A stretch of DNA of 18,298 nt from JAZKFT01 sp043760535 (lineage in GTDB: Bacteria; Bacteroidota; Bacteroidia; Chitinophagales; Chitinophagaceae): contig JAYUOV010000065.1 in NCBI GenBank assembly GCA_043760535.1, positions 1 through 18,298 on the forward strand. Direction: 5' to 3'. The notes beneath the pieces are model-generated. The model worked only from the letters and a program-made list of their open reading frames with translations. It had not been told where the DNA came from and made no database searches. Made by a program: the position numbers and the translations under genes. The stretch's first letter is position 1. Each line of letters begins with the position of its first letter. Of the stretch, positions 7,271-15,347 are shown in pieces.

Positions 7271-9163
7271 ATGGCAGCAGAAAAACCAGGCATGTTTGAG
7301 TATAATGAAGAGAGCATCCGAACCCTCGACTGGCAGGAGCATATACGCCTGCGGCCGGGTATGTACATAGGTAAGCTTGGCGATGGCACCAGCCCCGATG
7401 ATGGCATTTATGTACTAATGAAAGAAGTTATTGATAACTGTATAGACGAACATACCATGGGGCATGGCAAACATGTGGATGTAATTATTAATAAAGGCGA
7501 GGTAACAATAAGAGACTATGGGCGTGGCATACCACTAGGCAAAGTGGTGGATGTGGTAAGTAAAATAAATACCGGCGCCAAGTACGATAGCAAAGTGTTT
7601 CAAAAGTCGGTGGGTTTAAATGGGGTTGGTACCAAGGCTGTAAATGCCCTTAGCAGCTACTTTAAGGTTACCAGCTTTAGAGATGGTAAAATGAAAATGG
7701 CAACTTTTGAAAAAGGTATTTTAAAAACCGACAGTAAAGAAGAAAAAACTACCGATAATAATGGTACCGAAGTACATTTTATACCCGATGAAACCATTTT
7801 TAAAAATTATCATTATGTAGGCGAATACATCGAAAACCAGTTCTGGAATTACTGCTACCTTAATGCAGGTATGGTAATAAATTACAATAGTAAAAGGTTT
7901 GTAAGTAAAAATGGCCTATGGGATTTACTACAACGTAAAACCAATGCCGATGAACTGCGTTACCCAATCATCCACATAAAAGGCGAAGACATAGAAATAG
8001 CTCTAGCCCATAATAACGATTACGGAGAAGATATATACAGCTTTGTAAATGGTCAGTTTACCACCCAGGGCGGTACACACCAGCAGGCTTTTAGAGAGTG
8101 TTATGTAAAAACCATCCGAGATTTTTATAAAAAGGATTACGAAGCCGCCGACATCCGCCAAAGTATTGTAGCTGCGGTAAGTGTAAGGGTACAAGAACCT
8201 GTTTTTGAAAGCCAGACCAAGACCAAACTGGGCAGTACCGTGGTTTATGAAAACGGCCCTAGCATGAAGAATTTCATGCAAGAATTTTTAAGCCGGGAAC
8301 TGGATAATTACTTGCACAAAAACCCCAAAGTAGCCGAAGAGTTAAAGAAGCGAATAGACCAAAGCGAAAGAGAAAGAAAAGAATTACAAGGCATTAAAAA
8401 ACTAGCCAACGACCGGGCAAAGAAGGCCAATCTACACAATAAGAAACTAAGGGATTGTCATGTGCATTTCGATAGTGTACCGCCTTTAAAAAACAAAGAA
8501 GAGTACCAGGCCAAGCAATTAGAAAGCACCATTTTTATTACCGAAGGCGATAGTGCCAGCGGCAGCATTACCAAGAGCCGCAATGCAGATACACAGGCCG
8601 TTTTTAGCCTAAGAGGTAAGCCACTTAACTGCTATGGGCTTACTAAAAAAATTGTGTACGAAAATGAGGAGTTTAACCTGCTGCAACATGCACTCAATAT
8701 AGAAGATGGGCTGGAAGGCTTACGTTACAACCGGGTTATTTTAGCCACAGATGCCGATGTGGATGGCATGCATATCCGGCTTTTAATCATGACTTTTTTT
8801 CTGCAGTTTTTTCCGGAATTGGTTAAAAAAGGGCATTTATATATTTTAGAAACACCGCTATTTAGGGTACGTAATAAGCAGGAAACAATTTACTGTTATG
8901 ATGAAGCGGCCAAGCAGGCTGCTATGAGTAAACTGGGTAAAAATCCCGAAGTGACAAGGTTTAAAGGTTTAGGCGAAATTTCGCCAGACGAATTTGGCAA
9001 ATTTATTAGTGCCGATATTAAATTACAGCCCGTATTGTTAGAAGCCGGCGATCATATACAGGGTTTGCTTGAATATTATATGGGCAAAAACACCATGGAG
9101 CGGCAGGCATTCATTATCGAAAATCTTAGGGTGGAGCTGGATTTGGCGGAGGAAGTGGCTTAA
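7271..9163 (+). CDS. parE: DNA topoisomerase IV subunit B
   Basis: This is the ATPase subunit of the type IIA topoisomerase that unlinks daughter chromosomes. The 630-residue protein has the full order: a GHKL ATPase domain (KEVIDNCIDE at 51-60 with Glu52 and Asn56; RDYGRGIP at 81-88; the ATP-lid GLNGVGTKAVNA at 115-126), then the transducer, then the TOPRIM domain (ITEGDSASGS at 423-432, LRGKPLN at 447-453, DADVDGMHIR at 494-503). The conserved tail (RFKGLGEI, MGKNTMERQAFI) closes it. It lacks the extra C-terminal insert of long GyrBs and matches Bacteroidota ParE in length. The ATG at 7271 is chosen because the translation begins shortly before the conserved IRTLDWQEHIRLRPGMYIG region and follows a candidate promoter. 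It heads a co-directional series of six genes that ends with parC. Confidence 0.95.
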   Translation: MAAEKPGMFEYNEESIRTLDWQEHIRLRPGMYIGKLGDGTSPDDGIYVLMKEVIDNCIDEHTMGHGKHVDVIINKGEVTIRDYGRGIPLGKVVDVVSKINTGAKYDSKVFQKSVGLNGVGTKAVNALSSYFKVTSFRDGKMKMATFEKGILKTDSKEEKTTDNNGTEVHFIPDETIFKNYHYVGEYIENQFWNYCYLNAGMVINYNSKRFVSKNGLWDLLQRKTNADELRYPIIHIKGEDIEIALAHNNDYGEDIYSFVNGQFTTQGGTHQQAFRECYVKTIRDFYKKDYEAADIRQSIVAAVSVRVQEPVFESQTKTKLGSTVVYENGPSMKNFMQEFLSRELDNYLHKNPKVAEELKKRIDQSERERKELQGIKKLANDRAKKANLHNKKLRDCHVHFDSVPPLKNKEEYQAKQLESTIFITEGDSASGSITKSRNADTQAVFSLRGKPLNCYGLTKKIVYENEEFNLLQHALNIEDGLEGLRYNRVILATDADVDGMHIRLLIMTFFLQFFPELVKKGHLYILETPLFRVRNKQETIYCYDEAAKQAAMSKLGKNPEVTRFKGLGEISPDEFGKFISADIKLQPVLLEAGDHIQGLLEYYMGKNTMERQAFIIENLRVELDLAEEVA

Positions 9164-9213
9164 ATCTATTATCATTATCCATTATTAAATTACATCATTC
9201 TCAATTATTCCAA

Positions 9214-10077
9214 GTGATCCACATCGTTTTTGAAGAAGCAAACGTAGCCGCCTTACAAATGGCAATAGATATAGACGAAACCCTGCAAGGCGATATTATG
9301 CAGATAAAAGATGATTTTGCCGTAGGCACTTTGGGTAATATTTATATTGGCGAAGGCATAGAAGCCCGTAAGCAATGGTGGCGGGATGTGCTGGCCGGTG
9401 GCGATTATGATGGCAAAGTAGATACCGGCGAAGTGGACGATACTAAAACTGCAGCAGAACTAGTAGGTACCATGCGTCGCAACGAAGACGAAACCATCTG
9501 GATTTGGATGGCACAAAACAAACACGATGTATGTAGTTACTACTGGCTGTTACACTATATGAAAGAATTCCAGGGGAGGGTATTTGTTTTGTACATGAAT
9601 AACCTGCCTTTTATTAACGAGAAAGGTGGCATATTTTACCCTACTAATTTGTTTCAGATAGCCCCCAAAGAATTTTTAAAAGCTAAAAAACTGGCACGGC
9701 CCATTACACTATCCGAGTTTGAGGTAGATCCCGACGAATGGAAAAAATTATGTTCCGATAGCAACCAAGTTCGTCTGCTAGAAGGCGGTAAAAAGTTGAG
9801 CAGCTATGATGTTCATTTTTATGATAATCTGTTGAAAAAATATGTCGTTGGCGATTTTCAAAAAGCCTCAAAAATTATCCTCCAGTTTTTAAGTAAGGAA
9901 ACTGAAAAAACGGGTGACGCTTTTCTATTATGGCGGTTAAAAGGCTTAATAGAAAACAATGGCTGGGAAGTAAAAGGTGAACTGAAAAACATGAAAGATT
10001 TTGAGCTGAAGAATCCGAATATGCCTTCATTTAAGAAAAAAGCAGTAGTAGAAGAGGAGGGCGAAGCCAATGGTTAA
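9214..10077 (+). CDS. DUF1835/DUF3658-type protein of unknown function, GTG start
   Basis: This 287-residue protein shows the DUF1835 pattern: an N-terminal MIHIVFEEANVAAL strand, acidic segments, a WWRDVLAGG stretch, and WIWMAQNKHDVCSYYWLLHY near residues 95-115. It is followed by a DUF3658-like C-terminal part with LLRRL-type helices (DAFLLWRLKGLIENNGWEV) and an acidic, Lys-rich tail. No catalytic motif is recognised. The GTG start at 9214 is preferred because the conserved N-terminal strand begins immediately there; the next in-frame ATG would remove it. The gene begins 50 bp after parE and its last 8 bp overlap the cupin gene, so it is translationally coupled to the cupin and probably co-transcribed with parE. 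Its relation to topoisomerase IV is unknown. Confidence 0.75.
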   Translation: MIHIVFEEANVAALQMAIDIDETLQGDIMQIKDDFAVGTLGNIYIGEGIEARKQWWRDVLAGGDYDGKVDTGEVDDTKTAAELVGTMRRNEDETIWIWMAQNKHDVCSYYWLLHYMKEFQGRVFVLYMNNLPFINEKGGIFYPTNLFQIAPKEFLKAKKLARPITLSEFEVDPDEWKKLCSDSNQVRLLEGGKKLSSYDVHFYDNLLKKYVVGDFQKASKIILQFLSKETEKTGDAFLLWRLKGLIENNGWEVKGELKNMKDFELKNPNMPSFKKKAVVEEEGEANG

Positions 10078-10438
10078 AGTAATACCACTATCCAAAATTG
10101 GCAGCGACGAACGGGGCGCCACTTTTGTGTTTGATACCGACCGTACCGGTCAATTTATTGTAGCCCATCGCAAAGCTGGCAGTATTAATGGCAATCATTA
10201 CCACACCGGAAAGCACCCCTACAAAGTGCCGGAAAAGTTGGTAATGATGAGCGGAACCGTAATGCTGGATTGGAAAGATTTGAACAGCGATGCATCTGGA
10301 ACTGAAACCGTAGTTGGTCCGGCAGAAATTTGGATAGAACCCAATGTATGGCACAAAGTAACTGCCGTAACCGATTTTGTATTGCTGGAACTGAATGGTA
10401 TGGATGCCGGAGTGGGGGATACTTTAAAGGTGGATTGA
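10070..10438 (+). CDS. Small cupin-domain protein
   Basis: This 122-residue single-domain beta-barrel protein carries cupin motif 1 as GNHYHTGKHPYKVPEKLVM (33-51 region; two His and a Glu as metal-ligand candidates). Motif 2 is EIWIEPNVWHKVTAV, with the third His. The wording resembles the WxcM/FdtA-like sugar cupins but is too short a match to assign a substrate. The ATG lies inside the end of the preceding gene (8-bp overlap, AATGGTTAA), which suggests translational coupling with the DUF1835-type protein. There is no signal peptide, so it is cytosolic. Exact activity is unknown; isomerase/epimerase, binding protein and dioxygenase are all open. Confidence 0.75.
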   Translation: MVKVIPLSKIGSDERGATFVFDTDRTGQFIVAHRKAGSINGNHYHTGKHPYKVPEKLVMMSGTVMLDWKDLNSDASGTETVVGPAEIWIEPNVWHKVTAVTDFVLLELNGMDAGVGDTLKVD

Positions 10439-10456
10439 ATGTAAAAAATATAGAAA

Positions 10457-10924
10457 ATGAAATCATCCAAATGCTTATTCGCTGCAATACTTCTTTTGGT
10501 ATCTGCTTGCCAAAGTACAGCCGAATTAAAAGAAAAAACGGCTTACGAGGCAGTTAAGACTTTGTCAATAGAAGAAAAAAAAGTTAAAAGAGAAAATGAT
10601 ATAAAAGAAGCGGTAAATAATAAGGAAATGATTGTGGGACAATGGGATTTGGTGGCCGTTGACTCAGCTGGTATTAAAATAGAAAAGCTACGACTTTCAG
10701 AAATCCCCTTTACTAAACTGGCTTTTTATAAAGACCTTACTTTTAAATATTTCCGTGGTGCATCATTTGTAAATTCCGGAATGTATGAGTGGATTGCCGA
10801 CAATAGGGAAATGGTATTAACATCAGAAAATGGAACAGGGCATCTACTTGTAAGGAAGCTGGATGAGAAAAATCTAGTAGTTACAGAGCTGCCTCTAAAG
10901 TTGTATTTTAATCGCATAAAATAA
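10457..10924 (+). CDS. Lipoprotein of unknown function with lipocalin-like domain
   Basis: This 155-residue protein starts with a lipoprotein signal peptide, MKSSKCLFAAILLLVSAC, with the lipobox VSAC and lipidation at Cys18. A charged linker of about 40 residues (Lys/Glu-rich, possibly helical) follows. After it comes a small beta domain beginning IVGQWDLVAVDSAG, with a TFKYFRG strand and a GMYEWIADNREMVL strand, as in Bacteroidota lipocalin-like or DUF4488-type stress lipoproteins. The family assignment is tentative. It begins 18 bp after the cupin gene on the same strand. Its fold type resembles that of the opposite-strand lipoprotein at 6707-7093, but the sequences are not clearly similar. 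A location in the cell envelope is inferred from the signal peptide. Confidence 0.7.
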   Translation: MKSSKCLFAAILLLVSACQSTAELKEKTAYEAVKTLSIEEKKVKRENDIKEAVNNKEMIVGQWDLVAVDSAGIKIEKLRLSEIPFTKLAFYKDLTFKYFRGASFVNSGMYEWIADNREMVLTSENGTGHLLVRKLDEKNLVVTELPLKLYFNRIK

Positions 10925-11055
10925 TATAGTGGTATTCAATTCATATTAATTTTTACAAAAGATTGTCTAATAATTATCAAGATTTAGAGAAGAAATGGAT
11001 TCGTTTTAAAATGAAATTCGAATACTAATAAAAGCACAATACACATAGCTACAAA

Positions 11056-12384
11056 ATGCCCGAATCTCAAAACATAGAGTACAAACAAAATTGGAGCGAA
11101 GACTATCTGAAATGGATAGCTGGCTTTGCCGATGCCAAAGGTAGCCGTTTGTATATTGGCGTTAACGATGACGGTAGTGTTCATGGCTTTGCCGGCTATG
11201 CAAAATTACTGGACGAATTGCCCAATAAAGTACGTGATTTAATGGGCATGGTTATAGAGGTTAACCTGCTACAGAAACAGGAGTTATTTTATGTAGAGAT
11301 TATTGTACAGCCCTATTCTGTACCTATTTCATTAAGAGGGCGGTATTATACCCGGATTGGCACTACCAAGCAAGAACTTACTGGTACAGGTCTTACAGAT
11401 TTTTTATTAAAAAAAAGTGGCAAAACCTGGGATGAGGTTATAGAGCCGGATGCGGCCTTGTCTGATATAGACGAGCTAAGCTTGAGTGCATATATAAAGG
11501 CCGCATTCAATGCAGGCCGTATTGCAGATGTAGATGGGCTTTCAACAGCCGAAATACTTTTAAAACTCAGATTAATTAACACAAAAGGACGGCTAAAACG
11601 TGCAGCAGTTGTTTTGTTTGGTAAAGACCCCGGCATATTTATAAGTAACTGTATTGTAAAAATTGGTCGCTTTGGTAAAGATGAAACCGATCTTAAATTT
11701 CAGGAATTGGTAGAGGGTAATTTGGTTTATTTGCTAAAGCAAGTTCCGCTGGTTCTTAACCAGAAATTTTTAATTAAGCCTGTTAGTTTCGAAGGTTTAC
11801 AACGCATTGAAAAGGGCGAATATCCGGTGGCTGCCCTACGTGAAATGCTGCTGAATGCATTGGTACACCGCAATTATATGGGTGCCATGGTGCAGATACA
11901 AGTGTTCGATAATAAGTTTAGCATTTGGAACGAGGGCACACTGCCCGATGGGCTTACCCTAGCAGGCCTTGCTTTGCCGCACCCTTCTATACCACGTAAT
12001 GTGCTGATTGCTGATGTCTGTTTTAAAGGGGGTTATATAGATTCCTGGGGAAGGGGCATTATGAAGATTACTAATGCCTGCAAAGAGGCCGGATTACCCA
12101 AGCCGGAAATTACTGAGTTAACTGGCGGTATTTTGGTTACGGTAGAAAACCAAAAATATACTTACGAAAAATTGGTTCAGGCAGGATTAAGTGAAAGGTT
12201 TGCTATGGCAGTTTTGTTTGTGGAAGAGCATGGAAAAATTACAAATGCCGATTATCAGCGTTTGAATAATGTTTCAAGATATGCGGCCACGAGAGATCTA
12301 TCTCAACTGGTGGATGCCTATAAAATATTGAAAAGAAAAGGGAAATCGGGGTCCGCAATTTTCTACATATTAAATGATGCATAG
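11056..12384 (+). CDS. AlbA_2/Schlafen-type DNA-binding, ATP-binding regulator
   Basis: This 442-residue protein has the standard layout of the 'putative DNA-binding / ATP-binding' regulators. Residues about 5-118 are an AlbA_2 (Schlafen AAA-like) domain, seen in NIEYKQNWSE and RLYIGVNDDGSVHGF. A middle linker follows, then a GHKL-type ATPase fragment at about 255-350 (ALREMLLNALVHRNY with Glu263 and Asn267; WNEGTLPDG; WGRGIMKI). A C-terminal winged-helix-like segment is at about 380-440. The usual FANxxGG sequence of AlbA_2 is FADAKGS here, so the glycine pair is not canonical. These proteins are thought to be transcriptional regulators, often near mobile or variable loci, but few are characterised. 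The gene is 131 bp downstream of the lipoprotein gene and lies between parE and parC. Its stop codon is part of an ATAGTTGACGC repeat that recurs upstream of parC. Confidence 0.85.
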   Translation: MPESQNIEYKQNWSEDYLKWIAGFADAKGSRLYIGVNDDGSVHGFAGYAKLLDELPNKVRDLMGMVIEVNLLQKQELFYVEIIVQPYSVPISLRGRYYTRIGTTKQELTGTGLTDFLLKKSGKTWDEVIEPDAALSDIDELSLSAYIKAAFNAGRIADVDGLSTAEILLKLRLINTKGRLKRAAVVLFGKDPGIFISNCIVKIGRFGKDETDLKFQELVEGNLVYLLKQVPLVLNQKFLIKPVSFEGLQRIEKGEYPVAALREMLLNALVHRNYMGAMVQIQVFDNKFSIWNEGTLPDGLTLAGLALPHPSIPRNVLIADVCFKGGYIDSWGRGIMKITNACKEAGLPKPEITELTGGILVTVENQKYTYEKLVQAGLSERFAMAVLFVEEHGKITNADYQRLNNVSRYAATRDLSQLVDAYKILKRKGKSGSAIFYILNDA

Positions 12385-12404
12385 TTGACGCACCATCATT
12401 TTTT
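12372..12404 (+). terminator. Terminator-like hairpin overlapping the regulator's stop codon
   Basis: AAATGATG (12372-12379) pairs perfectly with CATCATTT (12394-12401), followed by more T (to 12404). The 14-nt loop holds the repeat ATAGTTGACGC (12381-12391) and the TAG stop (12382-12384). The stem is AT-rich (8 bp), so termination would be modest. Confidence 0.45.
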
Positions 12405-12485
12405 ATTTAACTATGGCCTTCTTTTCTTTTTTAGAAATAATCTAATAAAATTGTTATAAAATAGATTTTATTTATTTTATAAAGA

Positions 12486-12493
12486 TATTTTTG
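12486..12493 (+). promoter_or_regulatory. Candidate -7 promoter element for parC
   Basis: TATTTTTG fits TAnnTTTG exactly, in a very AT-rich 138-nt spacer. No clear TTG element is seen about 19 nt upstream. If used, transcription would start near 12500, placing the tandem repeats at 12530-12561 in the 5' leader of parC. In such AT-rich DNA a chance match is possible. Confidence 0.35.
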
Positions 12494-12529
12494 AATAAAT
12501 TAATGCTTAATCTAATTTTTTTAATTTTT

Positions 12530-12561
12530 ATAGTTGACGCATAGTTGACGCATAGTTGACG
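12530..12561 (+). repeat. Three head-to-tail copies of ATAGTTGACGC, 11-bp period
   Basis: Copies lie at 12530-12540, 12541-12551 and 12552-12561; the third ends in T instead of C after the shared ten bases. A fourth perfect copy lies at 12381-12391, overlapping the stop codon of the upstream regulator gene. The 11-bp period is close to one helical turn, which would place repeated protein contacts on the same DNA face. The array ends 71 bp before the parC start codon. No other copy was seen in the window by eye. Confidence 0.9.
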
Positions 12562-12632
12562 TGTTAAGATGATTAAATAAGGATGGAAGATTATAAATAC
12601 TAAAGAATTTAAAGGAACTGAACTGTATAACA

Positions 12633-15152
12633 ATGACCACCGAAGAACAAGCCCTCGAAAATACCAATAACGATACCACCGGCGTAAGCGATCTCTACAA
12701 AGGTTGGTTTTTAGATTATGCCTCGTATGTAATTCTGGAACGTGCTGTACCAGCCATGGAAGATGGCCTTAAACCCGTACAGCGCCGTATTCTCCATGCT
12801 ATGAAGGAAATGGATGATGGCCGTTTTAATAAGGTTGCCAACATTGTAGGCCAATCCATGCAGTACCACCCACATGGCGATATGAGCATTTTTGATGCCA
12901 TGGTAAACATGGGGCAAAAAGACCTGCTGATAGAAACACAGGGCAACTGGGGCGATGTACGCACCGGCGATACCGCCGCAGCCCCACGTTATATTGAAGC
13001 AAGATTGAGTAAGCTGGCTTTGGAAATTGCCTTTAATGCCAAAACCACCGATTGGGCCATGAGTTACGATGGCCGCAAAAAGGAACCGGTAACCTTGCCT
13101 ATGAAGTTTCCGCTGGTGCTGGCACATGGTACAGAAGGTATTGCCGTAGGCCTTAGCACTAAAATAATGCCGCATAATTTTATAGAACTATGCCAGGCAA
13201 GTATTAAATATTTAAAAGGTAAAAGTTTTGAGTTATATCCCGATTTCTTAACCGGCGGGCAGGTAGATGTAAGCAATTACAACGATGGTAAACGTGGCGG
13301 CAAAATACGGGTAAGAGCCAGGATAGAAGAAGTAGATAAAAAGACATTGGTGATTAAAGACGTACCGTTTGCGGTTACCACCACTTCGCTAATGGATAGT
13401 ATCACCAAAGCCAACGATCAGGGCAAAATCAAGATTAAAAAAGTAACCGATGTAACGGCTGCCGATATAAATATTTTTATTGAACTGGCTGCTGGTATTT
13501 CACCGGATATTACTATCGATGCGCTATACGCTTTTACCGATTGTGAAGTCAGCATCAGCCCCAACGCCTGTGTTATCAGCAACAATAAACCGGTTTTTAT
13601 TACCGTAAGCGAACTGCTGAAAACCAGTACCGAACATTCAAAATTGTTACTGAAAAGAGAACTGGAAATAAAGCTGGACGAACTGAACGACAAATGGCAC
13701 TATACCAGCCTTGAGAAAATTTTCTTTGAAGAAAAAATATACAAAGAGCTGGAACAACGCCACGAAACCTGGGAAAAAGTAATAGATGCCATCGACAAAG
13801 CCTTTGAACCATTTAAGAAAAAACTGCGTCGGCCAGTAGAAAGGGAAGACATCCTAAAACTGACTGAAAAGCCTGTTCGCCGTATTTACAAACTCGATAT
13901 TGACGACCTCAACAATCAGATAAAAGGAATTGAAGCAGATATTGCTCAGGTAAATTTCGACCTTGAAAACCTTACAGATTTTGCCGTGAAGTACTTTGAA
14001 GAACTCATTCGCAAATACGGCAAAGGCAAAGAACGCAAGACTGAAATTAAACTATTTGACACCATACAGGCAAAACATGTGGCCATTGCCAATATCAAAC
14101 TATATATGAACCGTGCCGAAGGCTTTGTAGGCAGCGGATTAAAAAAAGATGAAATAATAGCTGAGTGCAGCGACCTCGATGATATCATCGTTTTTACCAA
14201 AGCTGGTAAAATGAAAATTGTACGGGTAGCAGATAAAACCTTTGTGGGCAAGGATATTATCCATGCAGCTGTGTTTGAAAGAGGCGACGAACGCACTACT
14301 TATAATATGGTGTATGCCGATGGTAAAACCGGTATCAGTTTTGTAAAACGCTTTAATGTTACCGGCATCACAAGAGACAAAGAATACGACCTTACCCAAG
14401 GCAACGATAAAAGCAAAGTGCAACATTTTACCATAAACCCTAATGGCGAAGCCGAAAGTGTAAAGGTTATTTTAAACCCCAATTGCGGTGCGAGGGTAAA
14501 AGAGTTTGACTATTTTTTTGAAGAACTGGAAATTAAAGGCCGTAGCAGTAAAGGCAATCAGATAAGTAGGTATCCGGTAAGCAAGGTAAAGTTTAAAGAA
14601 GCTGGCCGCAGCACTTTGGCTGGCCGTAAGCTTTGGTACGATGATCAGTTTGGAAGATTAAACACCGACGAAAAAGGCATCTACCTCGGCATGTTCAATG
14701 GCGACGATAAAATACTGGTCATTTACACCAACGGCCAATACGAAATAACCGATCAGGAACTAACACAGCGTTTCGATACCGATAATATTGTACTAATAGA
14801 AAGGTTTGATCAAAAGAAAATTGTTACTGCTGTTTATTACGATAACGACAAATTACAGTTTAACATTAAACGGTTTAAGATAGAAACCCTTACCCTGCAA
14901 ACCAAGTTTACATTTATAAAAGAAGGCTCCGAAAACTATCTTGAGCTGGTAACTACCGAAGCTGAACCAGTAATAAATTTGGTGGTAGGTAAAAAAAGCG
15001 AAGCTAAAGAACAGATAATGAAAGTAACCGAGTTTGTAGATGTTATGGGCTGGAAAGCCATTGGCACCAAACTCGTAGATAAAAAGCAACTGACGATGGA
15101 ATGGGCGATAAAAGATAAGAAGAACGATGACGGGCAAACGTCTTTGTTCTAG
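12633..15152 (+). CDS. parC: DNA topoisomerase IV subunit A
   Basis: This is the DNA cleavage/religation subunit partnering ParE. The 839-residue protein has the winged-helix core (RAVPAMEDGLKPVQRRILHA at 37-56, YHPHGD at 78-83) and the catalytic Arg119-Tyr120 in AAAPRYIEARL. A tower/coiled-coil region covers about 340-480 (charged helices ending KYGKGKERKTEI), and a C-terminal beta-pinwheel-like part follows to the end. No GyrA box is visible in the pinwheel, which together with the length and the parE linkage favours ParC over GyrA. The quinolone-contact Ser of E. coli ParC/GyrA is Met84 here, with Asp88 at the acidic position. The ATG at 12633 opens a short polar N-terminal extension, as usual in this phylum. 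It is separated from the regulator gene by 248 bp carrying a repeat array and a candidate promoter, so it may be transcribed separately from parE. Confidence 0.94.
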   Translation: MTTEEQALENTNNDTTGVSDLYKGWFLDYASYVILERAVPAMEDGLKPVQRRILHAMKEMDDGRFNKVANIVGQSMQYHPHGDMSIFDAMVNMGQKDLLIETQGNWGDVRTGDTAAAPRYIEARLSKLALEIAFNAKTTDWAMSYDGRKKEPVTLPMKFPLVLAHGTEGIAVGLSTKIMPHNFIELCQASIKYLKGKSFELYPDFLTGGQVDVSNYNDGKRGGKIRVRARIEEVDKKTLVIKDVPFAVTTTSLMDSITKANDQGKIKIKKVTDVTAADINIFIELAAGISPDITIDALYAFTDCEVSISPNACVISNNKPVFITVSELLKTSTEHSKLLLKRELEIKLDELNDKWHYTSLEKIFFEEKIYKELEQRHETWEKVIDAIDKAFEPFKKKLRRPVEREDILKLTEKPVRRIYKLDIDDLNNQIKGIEADIAQVNFDLENLTDFAVKYFEELIRKYGKGKERKTEIKLFDTIQAKHVAIANIKLYMNRAEGFVGSGLKKDEIIAECSDLDDIIVFTKAGKMKIVRVADKTFVGKDIIHAAVFERGDERTTYNMVYADGKTGISFVKRFNVTGITRDKEYDLTQGNDKSKVQHFTINPNGEAESVKVILNPNCGARVKEFDYFFEELEIKGRSSKGNQISRYPVSKVKFKEAGRSTLAGRKLWYDDQFGRLNTDEKGIYLGMFNGDDKILVIYTNGQYEITDQELTQRFDTDNIVLIERFDQKKIVTAVYYDNDKLQFNIKRFKIETLTLQTKFTFIKEGSENYLELVTTEAEPVINLVVGKKSEAKEQIMKVTEFVDVMGWKAIGTKLVDKKQLTMEWAIKDKKNDDGQTSLF

Positions 15153-15210
15153 TTGATTTGGGCGTTTACCTGCAATTTTTAACACAATTGAAAGCTGGTC
15201 AGGTTGAAAA

Positions 15211-15292
15211 TCCCGTTCGTCTGTGACAGAGTTTGTCGAAGCCCTTCTACGAGCTGTAAATCCTGTTCATTAAGGGGCTTAGGGTGACACAC
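15211..15292. repeat. Probable remnant of dispersed intergenic repeats
   Basis: Downstream of parC the segments GTCAGGTTGA (15199-15208), TGTGACAGAGTTTGTCGAAG (15222-15241) and AAGGGGCTTAGGGTGACACA (15272-15291) form a degenerate inverted arrangement: TGTGACA/AAGCCCTT against AAGGGGCTT/TGACACA. The wording resembles the TTCGACAAGCTCAGxxTGACA-type repeats widespread in Bacteroidota intergenic DNA. The comparison is from memory. No gene is seen in the surrounding 195 bp. Confidence 0.35.
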
Positions 15293-15347
15293 TATGTAAA
15301 AACGAGATAAAATTGTAATTCCCAAATCGTGATTCGTAAATCTGCCT

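Noticed and set aside
10070..10557. Several alternative frames over the cupin/lipoprotein junction (both strands).
   Set aside because: They are shadows of the cupin and lipoprotein genes; only the called frames have domain motifs and a lipoprotein signal.
12456..12471. AT-only palindrome ATAAAAT-AG-ATTTTAT upstream of parC.
   Set aside because: The spacer is extremely AT-rich, so such palindromes are expected by chance.
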